Shown: positions 27,431 through 36,812 of the stretch, piece after piece
How the letters are laid out: each line of letters begins with the position of its first letter
Numbering within the stretch: the stretch's first letter is position 1
NCBI GenBank assembly: GCA_905234785.1
Contig: CAJOIP010000015.1
Coordinates: 48,909 to 112,908 of the forward strand
Direction of reading: 5' to 3'
Length of the DNA stretch: 64,000 nucleotides
From: an uncultured Eggerthellaceae bacterium
Lineage (GTDB): Bacteria; Actinomycetota; Coriobacteriia; Coriobacteriales; Eggerthellaceae
The notes under the pieces: model-generated
Seen by the model: the letters and a program-made list of their open reading frames with translations, nothing else
What the model was told of the DNA's origin: nothing
The model's database searches: none
Made by a program: the position numbers and the translations under genes

Positions 27431-27629
27431 GTTCTACCTTCTTGTCGTGAAGACGCAACTTCTATGCGACAGCCTATCGTAGAAACGCATATGCGGCTGT
27501 TTCTGTTTCGCGAATGTCATTCATGGTACCTCAAAAAGGCGTTTCTCAGCCTCCTTAACTCGCAAAACTCAGGTCCGATACGTATAATCGGGGCGAGTTA
27601 ATCATCGAGTGCCGAAGAGGGTGCGCCTC

Positions 27630-28502
27630 ATGTCAATCATCTTGCTGTTTGCCGCGCTGCTGCCTGCCGCCGTGCTCATGTGGTACGTGTACCACAAGGA
27701 CACGGTGGAAAAAGAGCCGGTTGGGCTTGTTACGCGGGTGTTCTTGCTAGGCGCTGTGGCAGGCCCGGTCGCCGCTATCTTGGAAAACATTCTGTTCGGC
27801 GTGTTCGAGGCCCTAATTCCCCAGGGTGCGCTGCTGCTCGTCTTGGAGTATTTCATCGGTGTGGCTGTCGTCGAGGAGGCGGGGAAGTACGCCGCCTTGT
27901 CGACGGTGCGCAGGCATCCCGAGTTCAACTACGTGTTCGACGGCATCGTGTACGCCGTGGCAGCCGCGTTGGGCTTCGCCGCTTTGGAAAACGTGCTGTA
28001 CGTGTTCGACGGCGGGCTTGAGGTGGCCATTTCGCGCGCCATTTTCTCAGTGCCTGGCCACTGCGCCGATGGCGTGGTTATGGGATGTTTCTTCGGCCTT
28101 GCGCGACAGCGCGAGCTAGCCGGGAACAAGGTGGGTGCGCGTTCGTACTACTGGCTGGCGTTTCTGCTGCCTGTCATCGAGCACGGTTTCTACGATACCG
28201 CGCTTTCGACCGAAAGCGACTTCATGGTCTTGGTTGCCCTTGCCACGCAGATTGCCTTCACCGTTTTTGCCATGGCGCTCGTGAACCACGTGTCGAAGCG
28301 GGATGTGCCGCTATCCGCGAATTCCGCGTCGGCGCCAACGCCAATGCCTACCATGCCGCAGCAGCCGGTTTACCAGCCTCGTGTCATGCCTGTTCCCACG
28401 GCGGCGAACTGGATTTGCCCCCACTGCGGACAGCCGAACGCGGGCAAGTTCTGCGGCGAATGCGGTAACCCCCGACCAATCAATCACCTCGGAGGAAATT
28501 GA
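27630..28502 (+). CDS. PrsW-family intramembrane metalloprotease with C-terminal zinc ribbon
   Basis: This protein of about 290 residues has roughly eight hydrophobic segments with the PrsW motifs in order: VEEAGKY (paired Glu), FDGIVYAVAAALGFAALENV, VPGHCADGVVMG and VIEHGFYD. In Bacillus, PrsW cleaves an anti-sigma factor in the membrane. After the membrane domain comes a Pro-rich linker and a C-terminal zinc ribbon, CPHCGQPNAGKFCGECG, probably cytoplasmic. The last codons lie inside palindrome E2. I chose the ATG at 27630 behind AGAGGG; a GTG at 27609 would add seven residues. No sigma or anti-sigma gene lies beside it. Confidence 0.87.
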   Translation: MSIILLFAALLPAAVLMWYVYHKDTVEKEPVGLVTRVFLLGAVAGPVAAILENILFGVFEALIPQGALLLVLEYFIGVAVVEEAGKYAALSTVRRHPEFNYVFDGIVYAVAAALGFAALENVLYVFDGGLEVAISRAIFSVPGHCADGVVMGCFFGLARQRELAGNKVGARSYYWLAFLLPVIEHGFYDTALSTESDFMVLVALATQIAFTVFAMALVNHVSKRDVPLSANSASAPTPMPTMPQQPVYQPRVMPVPTAANWICPHCGQPNAGKFCGECGNPRPINHLGGN

Positions 28503-28504
28503 TT
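28478..28504. repeat. Short palindrome, family E copy 2
   Basis: It differs from the copy at 1425-1453 at only two bases (CAATCACCTC for CAATTTCCTC). It overlaps the last codons and stop of the PrsW-like gene and lies 14 bases from the stop of the convergent M23 gene. Confidence 0.65.
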
Positions 28505-28517
28505 CGCCTTCTTCCGT

Positions 28518-29645
28518 TTAAATGTAATTCAGGGGATTAACCGCTACGCCATCGACTTCCACTTGGAAGTGCAGGTGGGCGCCGTAGGCTTCGCCGGTTT
28601 GGCCGACCAGGCCGATGTTTTGGCCGCGCTCGACATACTGGCCGGGCGACACGAACACCGCTGACGAGTGCATGTACTTTGTGACGATGCCATTGCCGTG
28701 CGCGATGACGACCCAATTGCCCGCGCCACCGTTCCAGCCGCCGTCGTACGTGGCGTACAGGACCGTGCCGCTGTCGGCGGCGTAGTACGGCGTGCCCTCG
28801 GGCGCTGCCATGTCGAGGCCCTTGTGGAACGAGTTATCGAACGTGCGGTAGCCGAAACCGCTGGAATTGTAGGCGTCGGGGCAGGGGTTGGTGAAGTATC
28901 CGCTTCCGACGAGCATGCTGCCGCCTGCGGTGCCGCTCGCAATCATTTCCTCGCGTTGCTGGCGGGCGAGCTCAGCCTGGCGTGCAGCTTCGGCTGCGAG
29001 CTCTTCCTGGGCGGCCAGCTCGGCGGCTTCCGCGTCGAGCTTCGCGGCCTCGGCGGCCAATGCGGCCTGCGTCGCTTCGATTTGCTCGCGCTTCACGTCG
29101 GCGTTCTTCATTTCCTGCTCGGCGCGCTCGCCCTGCCTTTCGTAGGTGATCTTTGCGGCCTCGAGCGTCTCACGCGCTTTTTTCGACTCTCTGATCAGGG
29201 CCGATCCGCGGTTGGAAATGGTCGTGCAGACATCCCAAGAAGTAAGGAACTCCTCGAACGACGTCGACTGCAAGATGACGTCGAGGAACGAGCCCGTTCC
29301 GCCCTGTTTGTACATGCTGACAGCGAAGCTGGAAAGTTCGTCCTGCATCCGTTCGATGCGCGCCGTTTCCTCTTCGATCTGCTGGGCTGCCTCATCGCGC
29401 AGCGCAACAGCTTCTTCATAGGCGGTCTGCGCTTCGTTGTATTCGGCCATGACGTCGTTCAGGCTCGTTTGCAGCGAGTCGATCTGCGCGTACACGGCAT
29501 CCGCCTCAGCCTGTTTTTCGGCAGCGGTTACCGCGTGAGCTTGCCCAACAGGCAGCACAAGGGCAAGGGCCAACGCGCAGCAAGCCGCAAAGGCCATGAA
29601 TATGAATGTGTGCTGGAATGCCCTGGATGGCAAGGCTGCCGTCAT
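28518..29645 (-). CDS. Secreted M23 peptidase / murein hydrolase activator with coiled coil
   Basis: This 375-residue exported protein has a signal peptide (cleavage near QAHA-VTA, residue 38) and a long coiled coil (about 40-245) rich in Glu, Gln and Ala with the PcsB/EnvC-like SFAVSMYKQGGTGSFLDVIL. The C-terminal LytM/M23 domain shows HKGLDMAAPEGTPYYA (metal ligands His and Asp) and GAHLHFQVEVDG (HLHF). Both metal motifs are intact, so it is probably an active endopeptidase cutting peptide cross-links, possibly during cell separation. CGGAG precedes the ATG. It is convergent with the PrsW-like gene. Confidence 0.92.
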   Translation of the reverse strand: MTAALPSRAFQHTFIFMAFAACCALALALVLPVGQAHAVTAAEKQAEADAVYAQIDSLQTSLNDVMAEYNEAQTAYEEAVALRDEAAQQIEEETARIERMQDELSSFAVSMYKQGGTGSFLDVILQSTSFEEFLTSWDVCTTISNRGSALIRESKKARETLEAAKITYERQGERAEQEMKNADVKREQIEATQAALAAEAAKLDAEAAELAAQEELAAEAARQAELARQQREEMIASGTAGGSMLVGSGYFTNPCPDAYNSSGFGYRTFDNSFHKGLDMAAPEGTPYYAADSGTVLYATYDGGWNGGAGNWVVIAHGNGIVTKYMHSSAVFVSPGQYVERGQNIGLVGQTGEAYGAHLHFQVEVDGVAVNPLNYI

Positions 29646-29958
29646 GTGAAACTCCGTTTAAGCGCCGTTGGGGTGCCGAGCACCGCTCGTTTCGTACTAC
29701 ATTTAGAAGTGCTGCCGCTTATGGTACCAGCAATGGGGGCTTGCCTTGTTGAAATATGATGATGAGCACAAACAATCTATCGTGAACCGTAGAGGGCGTT
29801 TCACCTGGGAAAACGGAGTATTGATGAAGACACGCCCGGGGGCGTGTAGGCTGTTGACAGCGGGTTTCGGGTAGCGTATTATTCTCCTGCTCACATGCGC
29901 GAACAGCGCTTGCGAGCAGGCAGCTTGAAAAGTTCACATGATACAAGCGACCAGAAAT
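29646..29958. other. Intergenic region upstream of the tRNA cluster
   Basis: This stretch of about 310 bases between the divergent M23 gene and tRNA-Tyr contains a small GC hairpin (CACGCCC...GGGCGTG, about 29831-29846) and the strong rightward promoter at 29854-29882. No gene is seen in it. Confidence 0.6.
29854..29882 (+). promoter_or_regulatory. Strong promoter of the tRNA-tuf cluster
   Basis: A perfect TTGACA and a TATTAT are separated by exactly 17 bases, about 75 bases upstream of tRNA-Tyr. Confidence 0.88.
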
Positions 29959-30043
29959 GGGCGTGTGCCCGAGTGGTTAAAGGGGACGGGCTGTAAACCC
30001 GTTGGCTCTGCCTACCTAGGTTCGAATCCTAGCGCGCCCACCA
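29959..30043 (+). tRNA. tRNA-Tyr (anticodon GTA)
   Basis: A class II tRNA of about 85 bases with a long variable arm. The acceptor GGGCGTG pairs with CGCGCCC. The anticodon loop CTGTAAA carries GTA. T-arm GGTTCGAATCC, encoded CCA end. Confidence 0.95.
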
Positions 30044-30049
30044 TTTCTC

Positions 30050-30125
30050 GCCCGTGTAGCTCAGTCGGTAGAGCACTTCGTTGGTAACGAAGAGGTCACC
30101 GGTTCAAGTCCGGTCGCGGGCTCCA
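30050..30125 (+). tRNA. tRNA-Thr (anticodon GGT)
   Basis: Acceptor GCCCGTG pairs with CGCGGGC. The anticodon arm CTTCG-TTGGTAA-CGAAG carries GGT. T-arm GGTTCAAGTCC, encoded CCA. It lies six bases after tRNA-Tyr. Confidence 0.95.
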
Positions 30126-30176
30126 CGAGTACCTATTTCGTCCCATGTGAAAAGCTTGTTGTTGAATTGCAGGTTG

Positions 30177-30305
30177 GTTTTGAGCCCGCCACATGCAATT
30201 TGACAAGGAAGCGCAAGCGATTGCGAGGGAGCGGCCTTCGTGCCGTGACCGAGTAATCGACGCCGCGCTGACGCAGCTCAAATCGCATGTGGCGGAGTTC
30301 AAAAC
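30177..30305. repeat. Structured element 1 in the tRNA-tuf cluster
   Basis: Arms of about 28-30 bases (30177-30204 and 30276-30305) with GCCCGCCACATGC / GCATGTGGCGG cores pair imperfectly and enclose the 17-mer GCGGCCTTCGTGCCGTG (30231-30247). The right arm ends at the first base before tRNA-Met. A second element with the same 17-mer follows at 30393-30514. Confidence 0.75.
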
Positions 30306-30382
30306 GGCGGCGTAGCTCAGTTGGTCAGAGCACACGGTTCATACCCGTGGCGTCACTGGTTCAAATCCAGTCGCCGCTACCA
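30306..30382 (+). tRNA. tRNA-Met (anticodon CAT)
   Basis: A 77-base tRNA with acceptor GGCGGCG pairing with CGCCGCT (one G-T), anticodon loop TTCATAC carrying CAT, T-arm GGTTCAAATCC and an encoded CCA end. The fully paired acceptor start suggests an elongator rather than an initiator. Confidence 0.93.
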
Positions 30383-30392
30383 GCATTTTAGA

Positions 30393-30514
30393 CAGGGTTT
30401 ATATGGTGAGTGCAGTTGGCTTGAGAGTTCTGCGGAGCTGAGCTAAGCGGCCTTCGTGCCGTGTGCGAAGCGAAGCAGGTTTCGAAAGCCAAATGTGCCG
30501 CCATATAAAGCCTG
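30393..30514. repeat. Structured element 2 upstream of tuf
   Basis: Arms of about 40 bases (30393-30433 and 30475-30514; CAGGGTTTATATGG with CCATATAAAGCCTG at their outer ends) pair imperfectly around the same 17-mer GCGGCCTTCGTGCCGTG (30447-30463) seen in element 1. It lies between tRNA-Met and tuf, inside the transcribed region. Confidence 0.75.
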
Positions 30515-30517
30515 AAA

Positions 30518-30541
30518 GCATCCTTCCGAGGATGCACTTTT
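30518..30541 (+). terminator. Terminator or attenuator before tuf
   Basis: GCATCCT and AGGATGC pair around a 4-base loop and are followed by ACTTTTA. It could end the tRNA transcript or attenuate into tuf. Confidence 0.5.
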
Positions 30542-30606
30542 ATATATAGTGGTAATAAATCGCAGGCATTGAATGCGATTGAAACAATGAGGAAGGGTGA
30601 TTTTCC

Positions 30607-31809
<1,203 letters not shown>

Positions 31810-31832
31810 CGACGGCTGCAAACGCATCTGGT

Positions 31833-31861
31833 ACGGAGCCCGCCCAAACAGCGGGCTCCGT
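31833..31861 (+). terminator. Hairpin after tuf
   Basis: ACGGAGCCCGC and GCGGGCTCCGT pair around a short loop. The following tract (TCATG) has few T, so termination may be partial. Confidence 0.55.
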
Positions 31862-31920
31862 TCATGCAATCATGTGACTTTGAAGCGAGCAAGAGCAAAA
31901 GAAGCTAGAGGAGTTTTCTA

Positions 31921-32070
31921 ATGCGTACGTTGGTCACCTTGGCGTGCACGGAATGCAAGCGCCGTAACTACACGACCAAGAAGAACAAGCAGAACAACCC
32001 CGATCGCATCGAGATGAAGAAATATTGCAAGTGGTGTGGTCATCACACCCTGCATCGCGAAACTCGATAA
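31921..32070 (+). CDS. rpmG: 50S ribosomal protein L33
   Basis: This 49-residue protein reads [20 protein letters not shown], then a basic stretch and [15 protein letters not shown]. Two Cys pairs (CxxC at 9-12 and again near 36-39) make the zinc-binding form of L33. AGAGGAG precedes the ATG. It is followed 22 bases later by tRNA-Trp and then secE-nusG, the common bacterial order rpmG-secE-nusG. Confidence 0.96.
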   Translation: MRTLVTLACTECKRRNYTTKKNKQNNPDRIEMKKYCKWCGHHTLHRETR

Positions 32071-32092
32071 TATAGGGGAGAAGCAAGCGTAT

Positions 32093-32165
32093 AGGCCAGT
32101 AGTTCAATTGGTAGAGCGTCGGTCTCCAAAACCGGAAGTTGAGGGTTCGAGTCCTTCCTGGCCTG
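32093..32165 (+). tRNA. tRNA-Trp (anticodon CCA)
   Basis: A 73-base tRNA with acceptor AGGCCAG pairing with CTGGCCT and anticodon loop CTCCAAA carrying CCA. The T-arm is GGTTCGAGTCC. The CCA end is not encoded, unlike the other four tRNAs here. Confidence 0.95.
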
Positions 32166-32267
32166 CCGAGCAGCTTGTGTTCAATTTGCTAGAACTAGCA
32201 ACTTGAAGTCAGGCTGCTTGTTTAGCGTTATAAGCAGAAAGTTTGCGAACAAGAACTGAGGTCAAAC

Positions 32268-32684
32268 ATGGCCCACAAGTCGAAAACACAACGTGCGAAG
32301 GCCAGCGCTGCCAAGGCGAACAAGAAGGAACGCCAAGAGCGCGAGGCGCTCGCTTCCGAGAACGTAGAAGCCGCCGTCGAGGAAACCGCCGAGGAATCCA
32401 AGGGCGGCCTGTTCAAGAAGAAGGAAGCGAAGCCCGAGGCCAAACAGCAGCAGACCGCTGCCGCCGTTAAGAAGGAAGAGAAGAAGCCCAAGAAGAAGCG
32501 CTTCCAGTTCTTCCGCGATGTCAAAGCGGAAATGAAGCGCGTCACGTGGCCGTCCCGCACCGACGTCATCCGCTGGAGCGGCGTCGTGGTGGGCGCTTTG
32601 GTGTTCTTCGGCGTGTACGTCGCGCTGCTTGACAACGTCATCGTCACGCCGGCGCTCGTGGCGCTTTCCGGGTTGGGTGCATAA
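32268..32684 (+). CDS. secE: Preprotein translocase subunit SecE
   Basis: This 138-residue single-span SecE stabilises SecY in the Sec translocon. The amphipathic family motif FFRDVKAEMKRVTWPSR (about 84-100) is followed by one membrane helix (about 103-125). The N-terminal 80 residues are a Lys/Glu/Ala-rich, probably disordered extension, longer than in the shortest SecE proteins but usual in actinobacteria. ATG at 32268. nusG starts four bases after the stop, so the two are one operon. Confidence 0.93.
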   Translation: MAHKSKTQRAKASAAKANKKERQEREALASENVEAAVEETAEESKGGLFKKKEAKPEAKQQQTAAAVKKEEKKPKKKRFQFFRDVKAEMKRVTWPSRTDVIRWSGVVVGALVFFGVYVALLDNVIVTPALVALSGLGA

Positions 32685-32687
32685 GCC

Positions 32688-33224
32688 ATGGCGAAGAAAT
32701 GGTATGTGCTGCATACGTACTCGGGCTACGAGAACAAGGTGAAGCAGAACCTGCTTCAGCGCGTCGAGGCACTTGGTCTGGAAAACAAGGTTTTCAAGAT
32801 CGAGATTCCTACCGAAACGGTGACCGAGATCAAAGAAGGCGGCAAGCGCGTCGAATCCGAGAAGAAGGTTCTTCCAGGTTACGTGCTCGTTCGCATGGAA
32901 CTCGACCCTGAAAGCTGGACTGCTGTGCGCAACACGCCCGGCGTCACCGGCTTCGTCGGCAGCCAGGGGAACCCCGAGGCGCTGACCCGCGACGAGTACA
33001 ACAAGATCATGGGCGTCGGCAAGCCGCGCCCCGGTGTTCCGAAGAAGGCTACCACCAGCATCGAAGTCGGCCAGACGGTCAAGGTCGTGTCCGGCCCCTT
33101 CGTCGATTTCGACGGCACGGTGGCCGAGGTCATGCCCGACGCCGGCAAGGTGCGCGTCATGGTTTCCATCTTCGGGCGCGAAACCCCCGTCGAGCTGTCG
33201 TTCGACCAGGTGGCAAAGGTATAA
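32688..33224 (+). CDS. nusG: Transcription termination/antitermination protein NusG
   Basis: This 178-residue protein has the NGN domain (KKWYVLHTYSGYENKVKQNL at the start, then LPGYVLVRMELDPESW and VRNTPGVTGFVGS) and a C-terminal KOW domain (VGQTVKVVSGPFVDFDGTVA). It binds RNA polymerase and couples it to Rho or the ribosome. The length is close to E. coli NusG (181). It is translationally linked to secE. A repeat of family C sits between it and rplK. Confidence 0.97.
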   Translation: MAKKWYVLHTYSGYENKVKQNLLQRVEALGLENKVFKIEIPTETVTEIKEGGKRVESEKKVLPGYVLVRMELDPESWTAVRNTPGVTGFVGSQGNPEALTRDEYNKIMGVGKPRPGVPKKATTSIEVGQTVKVVSGPFVDFDGTVAEVMPDAGKVRVMVSIFGRETPVELSFDQVAKV

Positions 33225-33317
33225 GTTAGGCGATATCGCGCGTGCGTGCCCGCGTGGACCGGGGCTTCTCACGGACGCTAGCGACATAGACGAGTGAAAA
33301 CAGGCGCAGCTCGCACT

Positions 33318-33347
33318 TGTCATCCCGAGCGAAGCGAGGGATCTCGG
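33318..33347. repeat. Repeat family C, short variant between nusG and rplK
   Basis: TGTCATCCCGAGCGAAGCGA followed by GGGATCTC: a short self-complementary variant of the repeat found at 33897-34071, 51496-51547 and 59411-59548. Confidence 0.8.
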
Positions 33348-33392
33348 AGCAAGTGAGAGAGGCGCTGATGAGCAACCGAAAGGATTTGAAAT

Positions 33393-33890
33393 ATGCCTCC
33401 CGCGAAAAAGGTAACTGGTTTCATCAAGTTGCAGATTCCCGCCGGTGGTGCGAACCCCGCTCCTCCGGTTGGCCCGGCGCTCGGCGCCCAGGGCGTCAAC
33501 ATCATGCAGTTCTGCCAGGCGTTCAACGCCCAGACGCAGGAACAGTCCGGCACCATCATCCCTGTCGAGATCACCGTTTACGAGGACAAGTCGTTCTCGT
33601 TCATCTGCAAGACCCCTCCGGCGGCCGTGCTGATCAAGGAGAAACTCGGCATCGAGAGCGGCTCCGGCATCCCGCAGCTGCGTTTCGTGGGCACGCTCAC
33701 CGAAGATCAGCTCCGCGAAATCGCCGAGACGAAGATGCCCGACCTGAACGCCAACACGATCGAGGCGGCCATGGAGATCATCGCCGGCACCGCTCGTTCC
33801 ATGGGCGTGCGCATCGAGGGTCGCGAGATGAAGAAGAAGTACGTCCCGAGCCGTAAGCTCGCCGAGCAGCTGAAGGCCCTGGGTCAATAA
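33393..33890 (+). CDS. rplK: 50S ribosomal protein L11
   Basis: This 165-residue protein begins [20 protein letters not shown] and has the conserved [31 protein letters not shown] and the C-terminal rRNA-binding MNANT-type region ([27 protein letters not shown]). A family length is about 141; here about 20 extra basic residues ([20 protein letters not shown]) extend the C-terminus. L11 forms the GTPase-associated centre with 23S rRNA. AAAGGA precedes the ATG. Confidence 0.96.
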   Translation: MPPAKKVTGFIKLQIPAGGANPAPPVGPALGAQGVNIMQFCQAFNAQTQEQSGTIIPVEITVYEDKSFSFICKTPPAAVLIKEKLGIESGSGIPQLRFVGTLTEDQLREIAETKMPDLNANTIEAAMEIIAGTARSMGVRIEGREMKKKYVPSRKLAEQLKALGQ

Positions 33891-33896
33891 TTCGCA

Positions 33897-34071
33897 TCGG
33901 CCGCTTCGCGGAGATTCCTCGCTTATGCTCGGAATGACAAACTTGTTGTCATCCTGAGCGGAGCGCGAAGCGCGGAGTCGAAGGGTCGGTGATGCTCGGA
34001 ATGGCACGCTTGTTGTCATCCTGAGCGGAGCGCGAAGCGCGGAGCCGAAGGATCTCCGCGAAGCGCAACTA
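33897..34071. repeat. Tandem copies of repeat family C between rplK and rplA
   Basis: A half copy (CCGCTTCGCGGAGATTCCTC) is followed by two tandem units with a 67-base period (33925 and 33992), each ATGCTCGGAATG... then TGTCATCCTGAGCGGAGCGC (at 33947 and 34014) and GAGYCGAAGG. Only the second unit has the full GGATCTCCGCGAAGCG end. They stretch the rplK-rplA spacer to about 260 bases. Confidence 0.88.
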
Positions 34072-34152
34072 AGGCAATGACGCGGCTGTTCCGCGTTTGC
34101 AAGATGGGAGAGTGCCTGCGGGCATTCGCTAACAACCACGAAGGAGAGAACA

Positions 34153-34878
34153 ATGGCAAAGAAATCGAAGGCTTATCGCGCCGCAATCGAGAAGATCGGC
34201 GATAAGGAATACGCCCCGTTCGAAGCGTTCACGATGCTGAAGGACGTCGCGTCGTGCAAGTTCGACGAGACGGTCGAAGCGCACTTCCGCCTGGGCATCG
34301 ACACCCGCAAGGCCGACCAGAACCTGCGTGGCACCGTGGCCCTGCCGAACGGCTCGGGCAAGACGGTCCGCGTGGCCGTGTTCGCCGAGGGCGACGCTGC
34401 TCGCGCCGCCGAGGAAGCTGGCGCTGACATCGTCGGTTCCGACGACCTGGTTGCCGACATCCAGGCTGGCAAGATCGACTTCGACGCCGCCGTGGCCACG
34501 CCCGACCAGATGGGCAAGGTTGGTCGCCTGGGCAAGATCCTCGGCCCGCGCAACCTCATGCCGAACCCCAAGCTCGGCACCGTCACGCCCGATGTCGCCA
34601 AGGCCATCAACGACCTGAAGGGCGGCCGCGTGGAGTATCGCGCCGACCGTTTCGGCATCGCCCATGTCATCATCGGCAAGACGAGCTTCACGCCCGAAGC
34701 GCTTGCGCAGAATTACGGCGTCGTGTATGACGAGATCGTCCGCATGAAGCCGTCCACCGCCAAGGGCAAGTACGTGAAGTCCATCACCGTGGCTTCCACC
34801 ATGAGCCCGGGCATCAAGATCGACCCGAGCATCACGCGCAACTACGATCAGCCGCAGGAAGAGGTTCCGTCCGCCTAA
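34153..34878 (+). CDS. rplA: 50S ribosomal protein L1
   Basis: This 241-residue protein has the L1 marks [40 protein letters not shown], the signature [20 protein letters not shown] and [17 protein letters not shown] near the end. It forms the L1 stalk and in many bacteria represses the rplK-rplA mRNA. AAGGAGAGA precedes the ATG. Unusually for this cluster, rplJ and rplL do not follow; a terminator and map do. Confidence 0.97.
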   Translation: MAKKSKAYRAAIEKIGDKEYAPFEAFTMLKDVASCKFDETVEAHFRLGIDTRKADQNLRGTVALPNGSGKTVRVAVFAEGDAARAAEEAGADIVGSDDLVADIQAGKIDFDAAVATPDQMGKVGRLGKILGPRNLMPNPKLGTVTPDVAKAINDLKGGRVEYRADRFGIAHVIIGKTSFTPEALAQNYGVVYDEIVRMKPSTAKGKYVKSITVASTMSPGIKIDPSITRNYDQPQEEVPSA

Positions 34879-34935
34879 CGGCGGCCGGAAGCAGCCGACG
34901 CTGCGCGGCGCTGATGCACGCCATCTAGCCGTTCA

Positions 34936-34978
34936 GAGCCCGCCTCGCGTACCGCTGTACGCGTCGGCGGGCTCTTTC
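34936..34978 (+). terminator. Terminator after rplA
   Basis: GAGCCCGCC and GGCGGGCTC pair (with an inner TACGC / GCGTA-type stem) and are followed by TTTCG. Confidence 0.75.
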
Positions 34979-35043
34979 GTCTATCTGGCGCGCCTCAGCG
35001 CTGCTCGCTGACTTACTAGCCAACCTGCGATAAGGGGATTGAG

Positions 35044-35817
35044 ATGGCGGTCATTAAGAAAACGCCGGCGGAAATCGAGGCGATGAAGGAAGCGGGGCGC
35101 CTGTCGGCGGCGGTGCTGCGCGAAGTCGGCGCGCGCTGCGTGCCGGGCGCATCCACGCTCGAGCTCGATGAGTTCGCGGAAGACTACATCCGCAGCCATG
35201 GCGGCATTCCCACGTTCAAAGGGTATGGCGGCTTTCCGGGAAGCATCTGCGCTTCGATCAACGAGCAGATCGTGCACGGCATTCCGTCACCTGCGGTGAA
35301 GCTGCAATCTGGCGACATCATTTCCATCGACGTGGGCGCGACGGTCGACGGCTGGGCGGGCGACAATGCGTGGACGTATGCCGTTGGAACCATCTCGCCC
35401 GAGAAGAAAAGGCTGCTCGAAGTCACCGAGAAGAGCATGTGGGCGGGCATTTCAGCTGCGCGTGTCGGCAACCGTTTGGGCGATATCGGCCACGCTGTGC
35501 AGTCAGTCGCCAAGAAAGCCGGACTTGGCGTCGTGCGCGACTACACTGGGCACGGCATCGGCCGCAACATGCACGAGGATCCGAACGTGCCGAATTACGG
35601 CATCCGCCACACGGGCATGAAACTCGAAGCGGGCATGGTGCTTGCCATCGAGCCCATGCTCACGCTCGGCACGCACAAGACCCACGTTATGAGCGACGGT
35701 TGGCTCGTGGTGACGCAAGACGGCAAACCTGCCGCGCACTTCGAGAAAACCGTTGCCATCACGGAAGACGGTCCGATCCTGGTGTCGGTCGAGCCCGATC
35801 GCGAACGCCCGATTTAA
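35044..35817 (+). CDS. map: Methionine aminopeptidase, type I
   Basis: This 257-residue metalloprotease removes the initiator methionine. The five metal ligands are visible: Asp in SIDVGATVDG and GDNAWT, His in GHGIGRNMHEDPNVPNYG, Glu in LAIEPMLT and Glu in TEDGPILVS. The S1 His motif VHGIPS is present. AAGGGGATTGAG precedes the ATG. Its stop codon overlaps the stop of the convergent nadK by a few bases, so no terminator lies between them. Confidence 0.96.
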   Translation: MAVIKKTPAEIEAMKEAGRLSAAVLREVGARCVPGASTLELDEFAEDYIRSHGGIPTFKGYGGFPGSICASINEQIVHGIPSPAVKLQSGDIISIDVGATVDGWAGDNAWTYAVGTISPEKKRLLEVTEKSMWAGISAARVGNRLGDIGHAVQSVAKKAGLGVVRDYTGHGIGRNMHEDPNVPNYGIRHTGMKLEAGMVLAIEPMLTLGTHKTHVMSDGWLVVTQDGKPAAHFEKTVAITEDGPILVSVEPDRERPI

Positions 35818-36692
35818 TCGAAGAACGTGCGCGCGATTTGCTTGTAGAAGCTTTCCTGGCGGCGGGTGAGCAGAGTTATGGGGTGATCGCCAGCCGACAC
35901 GACGATCGATGAGATGGGGCGTGCGAACTCGAGCGCGTCGCCATCGGCGAACAGCGACACTTCGCGGGCGCTCGCCGACCCTTCCTCGAACGTCACTTCC
36001 ACCACGTCATGGTGCTCGGTTACGACGGCGCGCGTGTTCAACGTATGCGGTGCCAAGGGCACGACGATGAGCCCGCGATGGCTCGGCCCCACGAGCGGTC
36101 CGCCGGCCGACAAGGCGTAAGCGGTCGAGCCGGTTGCGGTGGAAACGATCACGCCATCGCCGCGCATGGTCGCCACGCGGTCGCCCGAAATGTCGAGGCT
36201 GAAGTCGACGATGTGGCCCATAGCGCCACGGGCAATCGCAATCTCGTTCAGCACGAAGAACTCGCGCGGCTCGTCGATTCCCTCTTCGTCGTCACCTTCG
36301 CATGCAACCTGAACGCGCAGGTCGATGCGCTCTTCCCGGATAATCTCGTCGGCCAGCGCATCGGCGATGAGCGGCACGAGCCCGTCTTCGGCCCCGTTTG
36401 CCAGGAAACCTAGATGCCCGAACTTCACACCTAGAATCGGCGCGCCTGCCGCGTAGGCAATGCGCGCGGAATGCAGGATCGTGCCGTCGCCGCCAAGCGT
36501 GATGATGAGATCGATCGGCCCCTGTGGCACAGCGGCAAGCGTGCGGCCGCTATAGGGAAACGCCGCGTCGGGCAGGTCTTCCACGTCCATTTCAACGTGG
36601 TCGATGCCCTGCGAGTCGAGGTATGCGACGATCTGGAACAGCGCGTCAATCGTCTTGGCGTTCTTTCTGTTCGCGACGAGCAAAACCCTCAT
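35814..36692 (-). CDS. nadK: NAD kinase
   Basis: This 292-residue enzyme phosphorylates NAD to NADP. The GGDG motif occurs in LIITLGGDGTILHSAR (about 65-80), followed by GVKFGHLGFLA and FFVLNEIAIARG (NE motif). The substrate region is RGDGVIVSTATGSTAYALSA, then GGPLVGP. All family motifs are intact and the length is normal. It begins close to the divergent murJ gene and ends overlapping the map stop codon. Confidence 0.96.
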   Translation of the reverse strand: MRVLLVANRKNAKTIDALFQIVAYLDSQGIDHVEMDVEDLPDAAFPYSGRTLAAVPQGPIDLIITLGGDGTILHSARIAYAAGAPILGVKFGHLGFLANGAEDGLVPLIADALADEIIREERIDLRVQVACEGDDEEGIDEPREFFVLNEIAIARGAMGHIVDFSLDISGDRVATMRGDGVIVSTATGSTAYALSAGGPLVGPSHRGLIVVPLAPHTLNTRAVVTEHHDVVEVTFEEGSASAREVSLFADGDALEFARPISSIVVSAGDHPITLLTRRQESFYKQIARTFFD

Positions 36693-36812
36693 GAGCCTAC
36701 CGTCCTTTTCGGGATTTCAGGTGAATCGGCCATCCGCTTCTTTCGGTTGATACATTATATACAAGTTGGAAAACACCACGGATGTATCGGTCTTGCCTGG
36801 TCACTCTGACGC

